Below, one piece after another: positions 1-7,173 of a stretch of 64,000 nucleotides of DNA. Position numbers and translations under genes: made by a program. The number at the start of each line of letters is the position of its first letter. Positions within the stretch are counted from its first letter, which is position 1. Source of the DNA: Thermoactinomyces sp. DSM 45892 (GTDB lineage: Bacteria > Bacillota > Bacilli > Thermoactinomycetales > Thermoactinomycetaceae); the NCBI RefSeq assembly GCF_900107305.1, contig NZ_FNPL01000002.1, forward strand, positions 124,001 to 188,000, written 5' to 3'. The notes beneath the pieces were generated by a model. The model saw nothing but the letters and a program-made list of their open reading frames with translations, ran no database searches and had not been told where the DNA came from.

Positions 1-275
1 TAGAGACTTCGGTCAAGTATCTAGCACATGATCTAGGTCCTTCTAACATCCGTGTGAATGCGATCTCAGCAGGCCCGATTCGTACATTAGCTGCCAAAGG
101 TGTAAAAGACTTTAACTCAATGTTGTCCGTCATCGAAGAGCGTTCACCGCTTCGTCGTGGGACAGATCCAGAAGAAGTGGCGGATACGACGGTGTTCTTA
201 TTAAGCCATATGTCTCGTGGGATTACGGGTGAAGTGATTCACGTAGATAGTGGATATAACATCATGGGTATGTAG
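1..275 (+). CDS. fabI: Enoyl-ACP reductase FabI, C-terminal part (5' truncated by window)
   Basis: The frame is open from base 3 and ends at the TAG at 273-275, giving the last 90 residues of a short-chain dehydrogenase/reductase. The stretch NIRVNAISAGPIRTLAAKGV and the ending GEVIHVDSGYNIMGM are typical of FabI, the NADH-dependent trans-2-enoyl-ACP reductase that completes each round of type II fatty acid synthesis in the cytoplasm. The catalytic Tyr/Lys motif would lie in or just before the missing part. The family is recognised from memory of FabI sequences; other SDR enzymes are less likely because of the SAGPIRT motif. Confidence 0.9.
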   Translation, partial: ETSVKYLAHDLGPSNIRVNAISAGPIRTLAAKGVKDFNSMLSVIEERSPLRRGTDPEEVADTTVFLLSHMSRGITGEVIHVDSGYNIMGM

Positions 276-373
276 TGGTAGAAAAGAGTGTCATGCTTCG
301 AATCAGTCTACAAAAATTATTTGTTGATGTACTAGATATAATGTGATATGTTATATCTCGTGATATGAACTGA

Positions 374-492
374 GCTAGTAGGATCCAGATTCACTTAAAG
401 GGTTGGGACCTCACTGGACTAACCTCCCCCTGTGGTGAACAAGCTGATCCTAGCGGAATTTGGCTCACACCAACTTTTTGCTAGGAAGGGGG
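374..492 (+). promoter_or_regulatory. Structured leader of speH, candidate SD-sequestering switch
   Basis: Between fabI and speH the sequence can fold as nested stems: TAGGATC (379-385) with GATCCTA (446-452), TTCAC (390-394) with GTGAA (435-439), and GGGTT (400-404) with AACCT (421-425). A second set of pairings competes with this fold: CCTAGC (449-454) is complementary to GCTAGG (480-485), and CCCCC (426-430) to GGGGG (488-492). The last two targets form the ribosome binding site of speH. The complementarity is seen directly; a regulatory role is inference. I do not recognise a named riboswitch class. Confidence 0.45.
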
Positions 493-501
493 CCGAAAGA
501 G

Positions 502-909
502 ATGGAATTTTCTACTTTCGGAAGGCATGTAGCCATGGACGCATGGGGTGTAAATTTTGATCTTTTGAACGACGCGGAATTTTTACGCGAAAAGATGGAG
601 CAGGCAGCTGTTGAGTGTGGTGCGACTATCTTGTCCGTTCAATCTCAACAATTTGATCCCCAAGGTGCGACGGTACTTGTTATGTTATCGGAGAGTCATC
701 TCTCGATTCATACTTACCCAGAAAAAGGTTTTGCCGCACTAGATTGCTATACTTGTGGTCATACGGTTGATCCCATGGTTGCTATTGAGTACATGCTTGA
801 AGCGTTACAACCAACCCAAGCAGTTTCCAAAGTCCTCAGACGCGGGGATGGACCCATTGAGGTTGTACAACCAGAGCACGTTGGTTCAAAGAAATTAGCG
901 GCCGTCTAA
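502..909 (+). CDS. speH: S-adenosylmethionine decarboxylase proenzyme SpeH
   Basis: This is a 135-residue prokaryotic AdoMet decarboxylase, which makes the aminopropyl donor for spermidine synthesis. The motif SESHLSIHTYPE is the self-processing region: by family knowledge the chain cleaves between Glu64 and Ser65, and Ser65 becomes the pyruvoyl cofactor; His70 is the conserved downstream histidine. The frame is open upstream to a TTG at 460, but the ATG at 502 sits nine bases after AGGAAGGGGG and gives the usual N-terminus (FGRHVAMDAWGV), so I chose it. The ribosome binding site is contained in the competing pairings of the upstream leader. No speE is visible nearby. Confidence 0.93.
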   Translation: MEFSTFGRHVAMDAWGVNFDLLNDAEFLREKMEQAAVECGATILSVQSQQFDPQGATVLVMLSESHLSIHTYPEKGFAALDCYTCGHTVDPMVAIEYMLEALQPTQAVSKVLRRGDGPIEVVQPEHVGSKKLAAV

Positions 910-927
910 AACTGACTAGATGAATAC

Positions 928-966
928 AAACCCCCCTCTCTACCATCGTTAGAGAGGGGGGTTATT
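928..966 (+). terminator. Rho-independent terminator between convergent speH and ptsI
   Basis: A GC-rich hairpin has arms CCCCCCTCTCT (931-941) and AGAGAGGGGGG (951-961), with A residues before and a weak T-rich tract after. It lies between the ends of convergent speH and ptsI and can serve both strands. Confidence 0.8.
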
Positions 967-1013
967 ATATGTTTTGTTTTCATTCATTCCTAATGATGAA
1001 TCGTTATCTTCTT

Positions 1014-2684
1014 TTATCTTTTGTGGAGTGCTTCTAGTGCTAAGCTGGATGCCTCCGCAGATTCAATCTTGCGAATCTGTTGTTTTACTTGCGGGATGGC
1101 TTTTGCACTCATAGAAAGTTCGTTCAAGCCGAGACCGACTAAGATCTCGGTCATGCTGGTATCACCCGCTAGTTCCCCACACATCCCGGCTGGGATTCCA
1201 GCTCGGTGGCAGGCATCGCAAGTCATTTTAACTAGTTTTAGCACAGCTGGATGAGTCGGATCATAAAGCTGTGCCACTTGTTCGTTTCCGCGATCTGCTG
1301 CCAGTGTGTATTGAGTAAGGTCATTAGTACCGATACTCATGAAATCAACTTCCTTAGCCAGTTCATCAGCGTGGATAGCCGCGGCCGGAATCTCCACCAT
1401 AATCCCTACTTTGATTTGATTCGAGTAAGGGATTTTTTTCGTTGTTAATTCTTGTTTGCATTCCTCTAGAATCTGCTTTACCTGTAGAATTTCTGACACG
1501 CTCCCGATCATCGGGAACATGATCCAGAGTGTCCCATGTACACTAGCCCGGAGAAGTGCGCGGAGTTGTGTCTTAAAGACGTCAGGATTGGTGAGACAGT
1601 AACGAACGGCACGCAGACCGAGGAATGGATTTTCCTCTTTCGGTAGTTCCGCATAAGGTAAATGTTTGTCTCCACCAATATCTAAGGTTCGGATGATAAC
1701 AGGCTTTGATGGAAATGCTTCCAATACTTGTTTATAAGAGGTGTACTGTTCTTCCTCTGTAGGCCACTTCGTGTTTTCTAAATAGAGAAACTCTGTACGG
1801 AATAGTCCGATGCCCTCTGCATGGTTCGCTAACGCATCTGGTACATCTTGAGGGCTCCCGATATTCGCTAGTACCTCGATACGTTTCCGATCAGAAGTAT
1901 ACGCATCTTCCGATGCTTCTTGTAAGGCGGATGCTTGGAGTTCGTTTTGTTGTGCGATTTTTTCTTTAATCTGAGAGAGTAATCGATCGTTTGGGTTTAC
2001 GATGACTTCTCCGGAACTTCCATCGAGAATGACAGTATCTCCATCGTGGATTTGCTGAATAAAGCTTCCTAGTCCGAGTACCGCTGGAATCCCAAGCGTT
2101 CGAGCCATGATAGCCGCATGGGCCGTCTTGCTACCTCGCTCTGTAACCATGCCGATAATGGCTTCTGAGAATTGTGCTGTTTCAGAAGGAGTCAGTTCAT
2201 CGGCAATAATAATACTCTCAGGTTGTAACAAGCCTAGGTCTATAGGGGGCTTATCTAGAATGTTTTGTAACAATCGATTCCCAACATCACGAATATCATC
2301 GGCTCTCGCTCGCATATATTCATCTTCCATATTGGAGAATAAGGAACTAAATTCGCCTGTTACAGACTGACATGCCCAATCAGCTGCCTGTTTTTGTGTG
2401 TTGATGCGTTGTTCCATCTCGCCTATAAATCCTGGATCGTCTAGGAAGGCCAAGTGGGCATCAAAAATAGCAGCTTCGGATTCCCCCATCCTGTCTGCTG
2501 TTTGTTTTCGTAGAATTTGTACTTGTTCTTTTGTTGTTTGAATGGCTTGCTTAAAACGTTGTAACTCGGAAGAGAGGTCTGTTATACTCCGTTCTTGGAC
2601 GCTCACTTCTTCTTTCTTCCAAATGACTGCTGTACCAATGGCTAAACCGGTAGCAGCGCCAATTCCTTTTCCGTTTTGTTCCAA
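1014..2684 (-). CDS. ptsI: Phosphoenolpyruvate-protein phosphotransferase (PTS enzyme I)
   Basis: Enzyme I takes phosphate from PEP and passes it to HPr in the cytoplasm, feeding all PTS sugar transporters. The protein shows the N-terminal HPr-binding/phosphohistidine region with active histidine in KTAHAAIMARTLGIP (His189 with the start used here) and the C-terminal PEP-binding TIM barrel with MVEIPAAA and the cysteine in AGMCGELAGD. The frame is open to a TTG at 2699 inside the SD; the TTG at 2684 follows GGAGG by eight bases and yields MEQNGKGIGAATGLAIG, like other EI N-termini, giving about 556 residues. It follows ptsH by 24 bases on the same strand, the classic ptsHI operon. Confidence 0.95.
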   Translation of the reverse strand: MEQNGKGIGAATGLAIGTAVIWKKEEVSVQERSITDLSSELQRFKQAIQTTKEQVQILRKQTADRMGESEAAIFDAHLAFLDDPGFIGEMEQRINTQKQAADWACQSVTGEFSSLFSNMEDEYMRARADDIRDVGNRLLQNILDKPPIDLGLLQPESIIIADELTPSETAQFSEAIIGMVTERGSKTAHAAIMARTLGIPAVLGLGSFIQQIHDGDTVILDGSSGEVIVNPNDRLLSQIKEKIAQQNELQASALQEASEDAYTSDRKRIEVLANIGSPQDVPDALANHAEGIGLFRTEFLYLENTKWPTEEEQYTSYKQVLEAFPSKPVIIRTLDIGGDKHLPYAELPKEENPFLGLRAVRYCLTNPDVFKTQLRALLRASVHGTLWIMFPMIGSVSEILQVKQILEECKQELTTKKIPYSNQIKVGIMVEIPAAAIHADELAKEVDFMSIGTNDLTQYTLAADRGNEQVAQLYDPTHPAVLKLVKMTCDACHRAGIPAGMCGELAGDTSMTEILVGLGLNELSMSAKAIPQVKQQIRKIESAEASSLALEALHKR

Positions 2685-2708
2685 GATCATTTCCTCCAAA
2701 TTACTTTG

Positions 2709-2969
2709 TTACTCTTGATGGCTCTCGAGAAATTGAGTCATTGCTTCGATGGCAGCCGCCTCGTCTTCTCCCTCAGCGCGAAGAGTGATGGACTCATTTC
2801 CTTTTATCGCTAAGGACATAACGCCTAGTAAGCTTTTCGCATCGGCTTCTCGTCCGTCCTTGATTATTTTAATGGAGCTTTTAAAGCTACCTGCTTTTTG
2901 GATCAGGAGTGCTGCAGGACGTGCATGTAATCCCGTTGAATTCTGAATCACAACTGTTTTCTCTGTCAT
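2709..2969 (-). CDS. ptsH: Phosphocarrier protein HPr
   Basis: This 86-residue HPr carries phosphate from enzyme I to sugar-specific EIIA domains. His15 lies in the active-site motif GLHARP. Ser46 in DAKSLLGVMSLAIKGNES is the site phosphorylated by HPr kinase in Gram-positive bacteria, so the protein is equipped to act as CcpA co-effector in catabolite repression. That matches the cre-type site found before the P5C dehydrogenase gene in this window. It is the first gene of the ptsHI pair on the minus strand. Confidence 0.96.
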   Translation of the reverse strand: MTEKTVVIQNSTGLHARPAALLIQKAGSFKSSIKIIKDGREADAKSLLGVMSLAIKGNESITLRAEGEDEAAAIEAMTQFLESHQE

Positions 2970-3165
2970 GAAAAAAATTCCCTTCTATATGTATTCTTTT
3001 TTATCATAACCTAAAAAGATTTCCATATGTAAGAGGTATCTTTATACAATTACGTAACCCTAATTATTTTTGCTTTTTCCCTTTATTTTTTGCGTGATCA
3101 TATGTCAAAATGAATAGGATAGGTGTTTTTTAGATTTTTAATTTTGAATAGGAGGTATTTTGTGA

Positions 3166-4677
3166 ATGGATGAAAAATTAAAAGCTTTACGAGCTAGATT
3201 ACAAGAGATATACCATTTGCACTCGGCAAGAGCGATTCTAGAGTGGGACCAAGGTACGTTTATGCCTAATTTAGGGGCGGAATCTCGCGGGAATCAACTA
3301 TCGGTATTGGCGGGATTGAATCACCAAAGGCAGACAGATCCGGAATTAGGTCGTCTGTTAGAGGAATTATCTGCTCAGGCCCAGAGTCTACCTTATGACT
3401 CAGACGAAGCTGCACTGATACGTGTGGCACAACAAGACTATGATACAGAGACGAAAGTTTCCCCTGAGTTTGTTGCTGAGTTTGTTGCGCATACAGCTAA
3501 AACCTATGGCGCATGGGTGAAGGCACGTAAACAAGATGACTTTTCGATTGTACAACCTCATTTGGAAAAAACATTGGAGTTAAGTCGTCGTTATGCGGAC
3601 TTTTTCGAGTATGAGCATGTAGCCGATCCGCTGATTGCACGAAACGATTACGGTATGACAGTTGGCACCGTTCGTCCTTTGTTTAGTCAGTTGCGTGATG
3701 CATTGGTCCCTATGGTGGAAGGAATCACGTCGAATGAGCATACAGGTCCATTCACGACCAAGAAACATTACCCAGCAGATAAGCAAATTGAATTTGGAAA
3801 AAAAGTAATCACCCGCTTAGGTTTTGATTGGGAACGTGGTCGACAGGATTACGCCCCACATCCATTTATGACCAAGTTTGCCCATAATGATATTCGAATT
3901 ACGACTCGGGTAAATGAAGGATATCTAGGGGAGGCTCTCTTTAGTAGCATCCATGAAACTGGACATGCATTATATGAGTTTGGAATCAATGAGGCATATG
4001 AAGGCACCCCGTTGCATCATGGAACCTCTTCTGGTGTACATGAGAGTCAATCGCGATTATGGGAGAATATAGTGGGTCGTAGTTATGAATTCTGGACGTT
4101 CTTTTATCCAGAGTTACAGGCTACATTCCCTGAGCAACTAAAAGATGTTTCGCTAGATGAGTTTTATCGTGAGACGAACAAGGTGTCTAGGTCGCTAATC
4201 CGTACGGATGCAGATGAAGTTACATATAACCTACATGTGATCATTCGTTTTGATTTAGAGATACAGATGCTCGAAGGAAACTTAAAAGTAAAAGATCTTC
4301 CGGAGGCATGGCGTGCGCGTTATCAATCTGATTTGGGAATCTCATCTCCTACGAATGCAAATGGAGTGTTGCAAGATATCCATTGGTATTTCGACCATAT
4401 TGGAGGTCTGTTCCAAGGGTACACTTTAGGAAATATTTTAAGTAGCCAATTTTTTGCTGCGGCTGAGAAGGCGATTCCAAATGTTCGTGAATTAATGAAG
4501 CAAGGGGACTTCGCGCAACTTCACACGTTCCTACAAACCAATATTTATACCCACGGTAGAAAGTATACAACCGATGAATTGGTTAAACGGGTAACAGGAC
4601 AAGCTCTTTCGATTGATCCATATGTTGAATACCTACAAAATAAATTTAGTATGATCTATCCACAACTTCGTAAGTAA
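3166..4677 (+). CDS. M32-family metallocarboxypeptidase (carboxypeptidase Taq type)
   Basis: This 503-residue protein belongs to the thermostable carboxypeptidase Taq family (peptidase M32), cytoplasmic zinc enzymes that remove C-terminal amino acids with broad specificity. The zinc motif HETGH is at residues 263-267 inside SSIHETGHALYEFG, and a downstream ESQSRLWEN motif supplies the third-ligand glutamate by family comparison. Length is normal for M32 and there is no signal peptide. The ATG at 3166 follows GGAGG with about ten bases spacing. The gene stands alone with a terminator behind it. Confidence 0.93.
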   Translation: MDEKLKALRARLQEIYHLHSARAILEWDQGTFMPNLGAESRGNQLSVLAGLNHQRQTDPELGRLLEELSAQAQSLPYDSDEAALIRVAQQDYDTETKVSPEFVAEFVAHTAKTYGAWVKARKQDDFSIVQPHLEKTLELSRRYADFFEYEHVADPLIARNDYGMTVGTVRPLFSQLRDALVPMVEGITSNEHTGPFTTKKHYPADKQIEFGKKVITRLGFDWERGRQDYAPHPFMTKFAHNDIRITTRVNEGYLGEALFSSIHETGHALYEFGINEAYEGTPLHHGTSSGVHESQSRLWENIVGRSYEFWTFFYPELQATFPEQLKDVSLDEFYRETNKVSRSLIRTDADEVTYNLHVIIRFDLEIQMLEGNLKVKDLPEAWRARYQSDLGISSPTNANGVLQDIHWYFDHIGGLFQGYTLGNILSSQFFAAAEKAIPNVRELMKQGDFAQLHTFLQTNIYTHGRKYTTDELVKRVTGQALSIDPYVEYLQNKFSMIYPQLRK

Positions 4678-4690
4678 TCATGATAAGTAA

Positions 4691-4725
4691 GCCATCACCT
4701 TCTACGGAAGAGGATGGTTTTTTCT
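4691..4725 (+). terminator. Rho-independent terminator after the carboxypeptidase
   Basis: Hairpin arms CCATCACCTTC (4692-4702) and GAAGAGGATGG (4707-4717) pair at 9 of 11 positions and are followed directly by a run of T. Confidence 0.75.
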
Positions 4726-4948
4726 AATCCACCTCACTTGCTTATATTGTGACAAAAAAGTGAACAAATAGTGAACAAAGAAGGAAATATTGCGACGGAT
4801 AGAATAACTTATATATAAATAAAAATTCAAAAGGAAGCAGATTGCTTTTATTGATATAAAACGACAAAATTCGACTAGTTTCCCCTTGGGATACAAACTT
4901 TTTTTAAGGGAGGGAATGGCAACCGACTATATAGGAGGTTGCGTTAAA

Positions 4949-5761
4949 ATGATTATACATAAACACATTTTAGAGAAGAATTTTAATAAAGCAGCTTACA
5001 CCTATGATGAATATTCACAAGTCCAACAGAAAATGGCTCATCATTTGATCCAAACCCTTCGTCAAAAGTATGATCATGTGCAACAAATTCTAGAAATCGG
5101 GTGTGGAACAGGCTATTTTACACAATTACTGGCGGAAACATATCCAAATGCACGGATTATAGCCATCGACTTAGCTGAAAATATGATTCAAAGAGCACGA
5201 GAACAAATCGAAGAGAAGAATGTAGAATTTGTTCTCGCTGATGCAGAAGAGCTAAGTGGATTTGCTCCAGAGTCTTATGATTTAATCGTTTCCAATGCAG
5301 CAGTCCATTGGTTGCAACGACCTGGTCGTTTTTTAGATGGGATTATGAGGTTGCTAAAACCTGGTGGCAGCTATCTATCTACAGCGCTCGGACCGGATAC
5401 TTTTTTAGAATTGCGATCCAGTTTTCAATATGTGGAGCAGACGTTGGGAATTCAGCCTCAAGAACATCTGGTTCCGCTAACCTCGATGGAGGATTGGGCG
5501 ATACGACTAGAGGAATCGGGGTTTCAAGGAACGGAGATCGAGGATCACTGGTTACGACAAGTGTACACAGATTGCCGGGAGTTTTTACAGTCTATCAAGG
5601 CAACAGGAGCGAACTACCGATCAAACGGCCAAAGTATATTTGAGGCTAGGAAAGTATTAATTCGGATGATGAAACTATATAATCAAGCGTATCGTAACAA
5701 ACAAGGATTGGTATATGCTACCTACCAATGGATGCAAATCATGTCAAAAAAACCAGGATAG
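4949..5761 (+). CDS. bioC: SAM-dependent methyltransferase, BioC-like (malonyl-ACP O-methyltransferase)
   Basis: This is a class I methyltransferase of about 270 residues. Motif I is ILEIGCGTGYFTQLL, with the acidic loop IAIDLAENMIQRA following. The N-terminal FNKAAYTYDEYSQVQQKMA and the VSNAAVHWLQ...LLKPGG region resemble BioC, which methylates malonyl-ACP to start pimelate synthesis for biotin. No other biotin gene is adjacent, so the BioC assignment rests on sequence resemblance; a methyltransferase of different substrate is possible. The frame is open to 4886, and an ATG at 4916 is also in frame, but the ATG at 4949 has AGGAGG ten bases upstream. Confidence 0.75.
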   Translation: MIIHKHILEKNFNKAAYTYDEYSQVQQKMAHHLIQTLRQKYDHVQQILEIGCGTGYFTQLLAETYPNARIIAIDLAENMIQRAREQIEEKNVEFVLADAEELSGFAPESYDLIVSNAAVHWLQRPGRFLDGIMRLLKPGGSYLSTALGPDTFLELRSSFQYVEQTLGIQPQEHLVPLTSMEDWAIRLEESGFQGTEIEDHWLRQVYTDCREFLQSIKATGANYRSNGQSIFEARKVLIRMMKLYNQAYRNKQGLVYATYQWMQIMSKKPG

Positions 5762-5780
5762 ATTTTTGAAAAATCAAATA

Positions 5781-5837
5781 AAATAACAGGAAATGTCAAC
5801 TGATGGGTAGACAATCAGTCAACATTTCCTGTTATTC
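5781..5837. terminator. Long bidirectional terminator between bioC-like and PIG-L genes
   Basis: A nearly perfect inverted repeat of about 23 bases per arm starts with AATAACAGGAAATGT and returns as ACATTTCCTGTTATT. It separates two convergent genes and overlaps the stop codon of the minus-strand deacetylase-like gene. Confidence 0.8.
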
Positions 5838-6731
5838 TTTTACGATGATGGTAGTGGGATCTTTTTTCAGTTCTCTAAATTGCCCTGGTACACTAATTTC
5901 ACCAATCGAATACCACCCTTTTTTAGGGGCCCATACTCGATAGGCATCTGCAGCATTCGATAAAATATGCTTATCCCGTGGTTCTGTTAGTTGAATTTTT
6001 CGTTCAACAGTAGGCATTCCAATCTTCTGTTGTCTGCCAGAACAACGAGGCGATTTCTTACATGTGCGCATGATATTAATGGAAGCAAATGATTGGGAGC
6101 TTTTTATGCGGTTACTGTTTTTTAATTCTTGGATGGCTTTCCCAATGATAGCGTGTTCAGGGTGTACATCAAATATACTCATACTTTTAAATTCGGCTTG
6201 CGGATATTCTTTTGCGTAGGCAGCAACCACGGCTTTGACTTGCTCATTATCTTTCTTTCTGTCTCCGCCTTCCACAAATAAGTCATAAATCAATCGATGA
6301 TTGTTATCAATCCCCATACGGTTAGTCGCTTCTATGAACTCATTTACTCGGGCTTGTCCTAGCTGTCTAGGAGTTAAACCAGGATTAATTCGTTTGTTGA
6401 TTCTGGCTCTTGCACCTGTAATGTCACCGTGGGACATAAGAACGACATACACTTCTTTGTTTTGTTTTAAGTCTTGAATCATGGGGACTCCGAAGGTGAG
6501 GACTTCATCGTCAGCATGTGGTACGAAATAAAATACAACTGGCTTTTGTGGATCAGGCTTCTTTTTTAATGGTAGTATATGAAAACGATCTTCCTTAGGC
6601 AATGAAGCCGTTGGAGGGATAGACCGCTCAGCGGGAAAAAGAGAACGGATTATTCCTGGTTTTAGTATGCCTACTGCTATCAGAGCGATAAAAAGTACGC
6701 TGCAGGTGGCTAATATTATGTTTTTTTTCAT
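5832..6731 (-). CDS. PIG-L/LmbE family deacetylase, membrane-anchored or secreted
   Basis: The 299-residue protein begins with a positively charged end and a hydrophobic segment (residues about 5-25), so it is anchored or exported. Residues from about 66 show the PIG-L motif PHADDEV, whose His and Asp bind zinc in the LmbE-like N-acetylglucosamine deacetylase family, and a later DVHPEHAIIG supplies the second histidine motif. Members deacetylate GlcNAc-type sugars in pathways such as bacillithiol or mycothiol synthesis. A protein with an export signal suggests an extracytoplasmic sugar substrate; that is inference. Neighbours give no pathway clue. Confidence 0.8.
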   Translation of the reverse strand: MKKNIILATCSVLFIALIAVGILKPGIIRSLFPAERSIPPTASLPKEDRFHILPLKKKPDPQKPVVFYFVPHADDEVLTFGVPMIQDLKQNKEVYVVLMSHGDITGARARINKRINPGLTPRQLGQARVNEFIEATNRMGIDNNHRLIYDLFVEGGDRKKDNEQVKAVVAAYAKEYPQAEFKSMSIFDVHPEHAIIGKAIQELKNSNRIKSSQSFASINIMRTCKKSPRCSGRQQKIGMPTVERKIQLTEPRDKHILSNAADAYRVWAPKKGWYSIGEISVPGQFRELKKDPTTIIVKE

Positions 6732-7117
6732 CTAAAGCACCTCTTAGTAAGTTGTGAATCAAGTGATATATCTGAGGCTTATTATATCAACGTAGTGAAA
6801 CAGGAGGCGGAGAACATTTTGTTACACTTCGCATAATACATTATTATACGATAGATGTGAGAATCGTAATCGCTGGAGAGGTGAGATAAACCCTGTAATA
6901 TTCTGGTTTTGATCGGATTAAATCTATTTTTAAATATGAAAAAATCGTGCTGAATCCGTACTTTCCCTCTTGACGACGAAAGAAAACAGATAAATAATAG
7001 TATTGAAAGCAATTGCAAACGGGGAAAAATTCTGTGTGATTTTTTGCATAGAAACCCTATATGAAATAAGTTTTTTGTTCACCTAACTGAGGAAGGTGTT
7101 TTTTTCTACCCTGACAA
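6732..7117. other. AT-rich non-coding stretch upstream of fadN, with near-match cre
   Basis: I find no convincing gene here. TTGAAAGCAATTGCA at 7003-7017 differs by one position from the loose CcpA cre pattern WTGNAANCGNWNNCW. A possible promoter has -35 TTGCAT at 7044-7049 with a weak -10 around 7067-7072. Both assignments are tentative. Confidence 0.3.
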
Positions 7118-7135
7118 TGAATGATTGTTCATTCA
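7118..7135. promoter_or_regulatory. FadR-type operator before fadNAE
   Basis: TGAATGATTGTTCATTCA is an 18-base inverted repeat with perfect arms TGAATGA/TCATTCA. The arms equal those of the Bacillus subtilis FadR (YsiA) box, which represses beta-oxidation genes until long-chain acyl-CoA is present. It lies about 25 bases before the fadN ribosome binding site, a position that would block transcription. Confidence 0.85.
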
Positions 7136-7173
7136 CATTCAATTGTCTCTTCATCCCGAGAGGAGGAGTTATT

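Noticed and set aside
5308-5643. 111-residue frame inside the bioC-like gene
   Set aside because: It lies in another frame of a gene with clear methyltransferase motifs and has no ribosome binding site.
6782-7018. Minus-strand 78-residue frame upstream of fadN
   Set aside because: AT-rich low-complexity product without ribosome binding site; it lies in the regulatory region of fadN.
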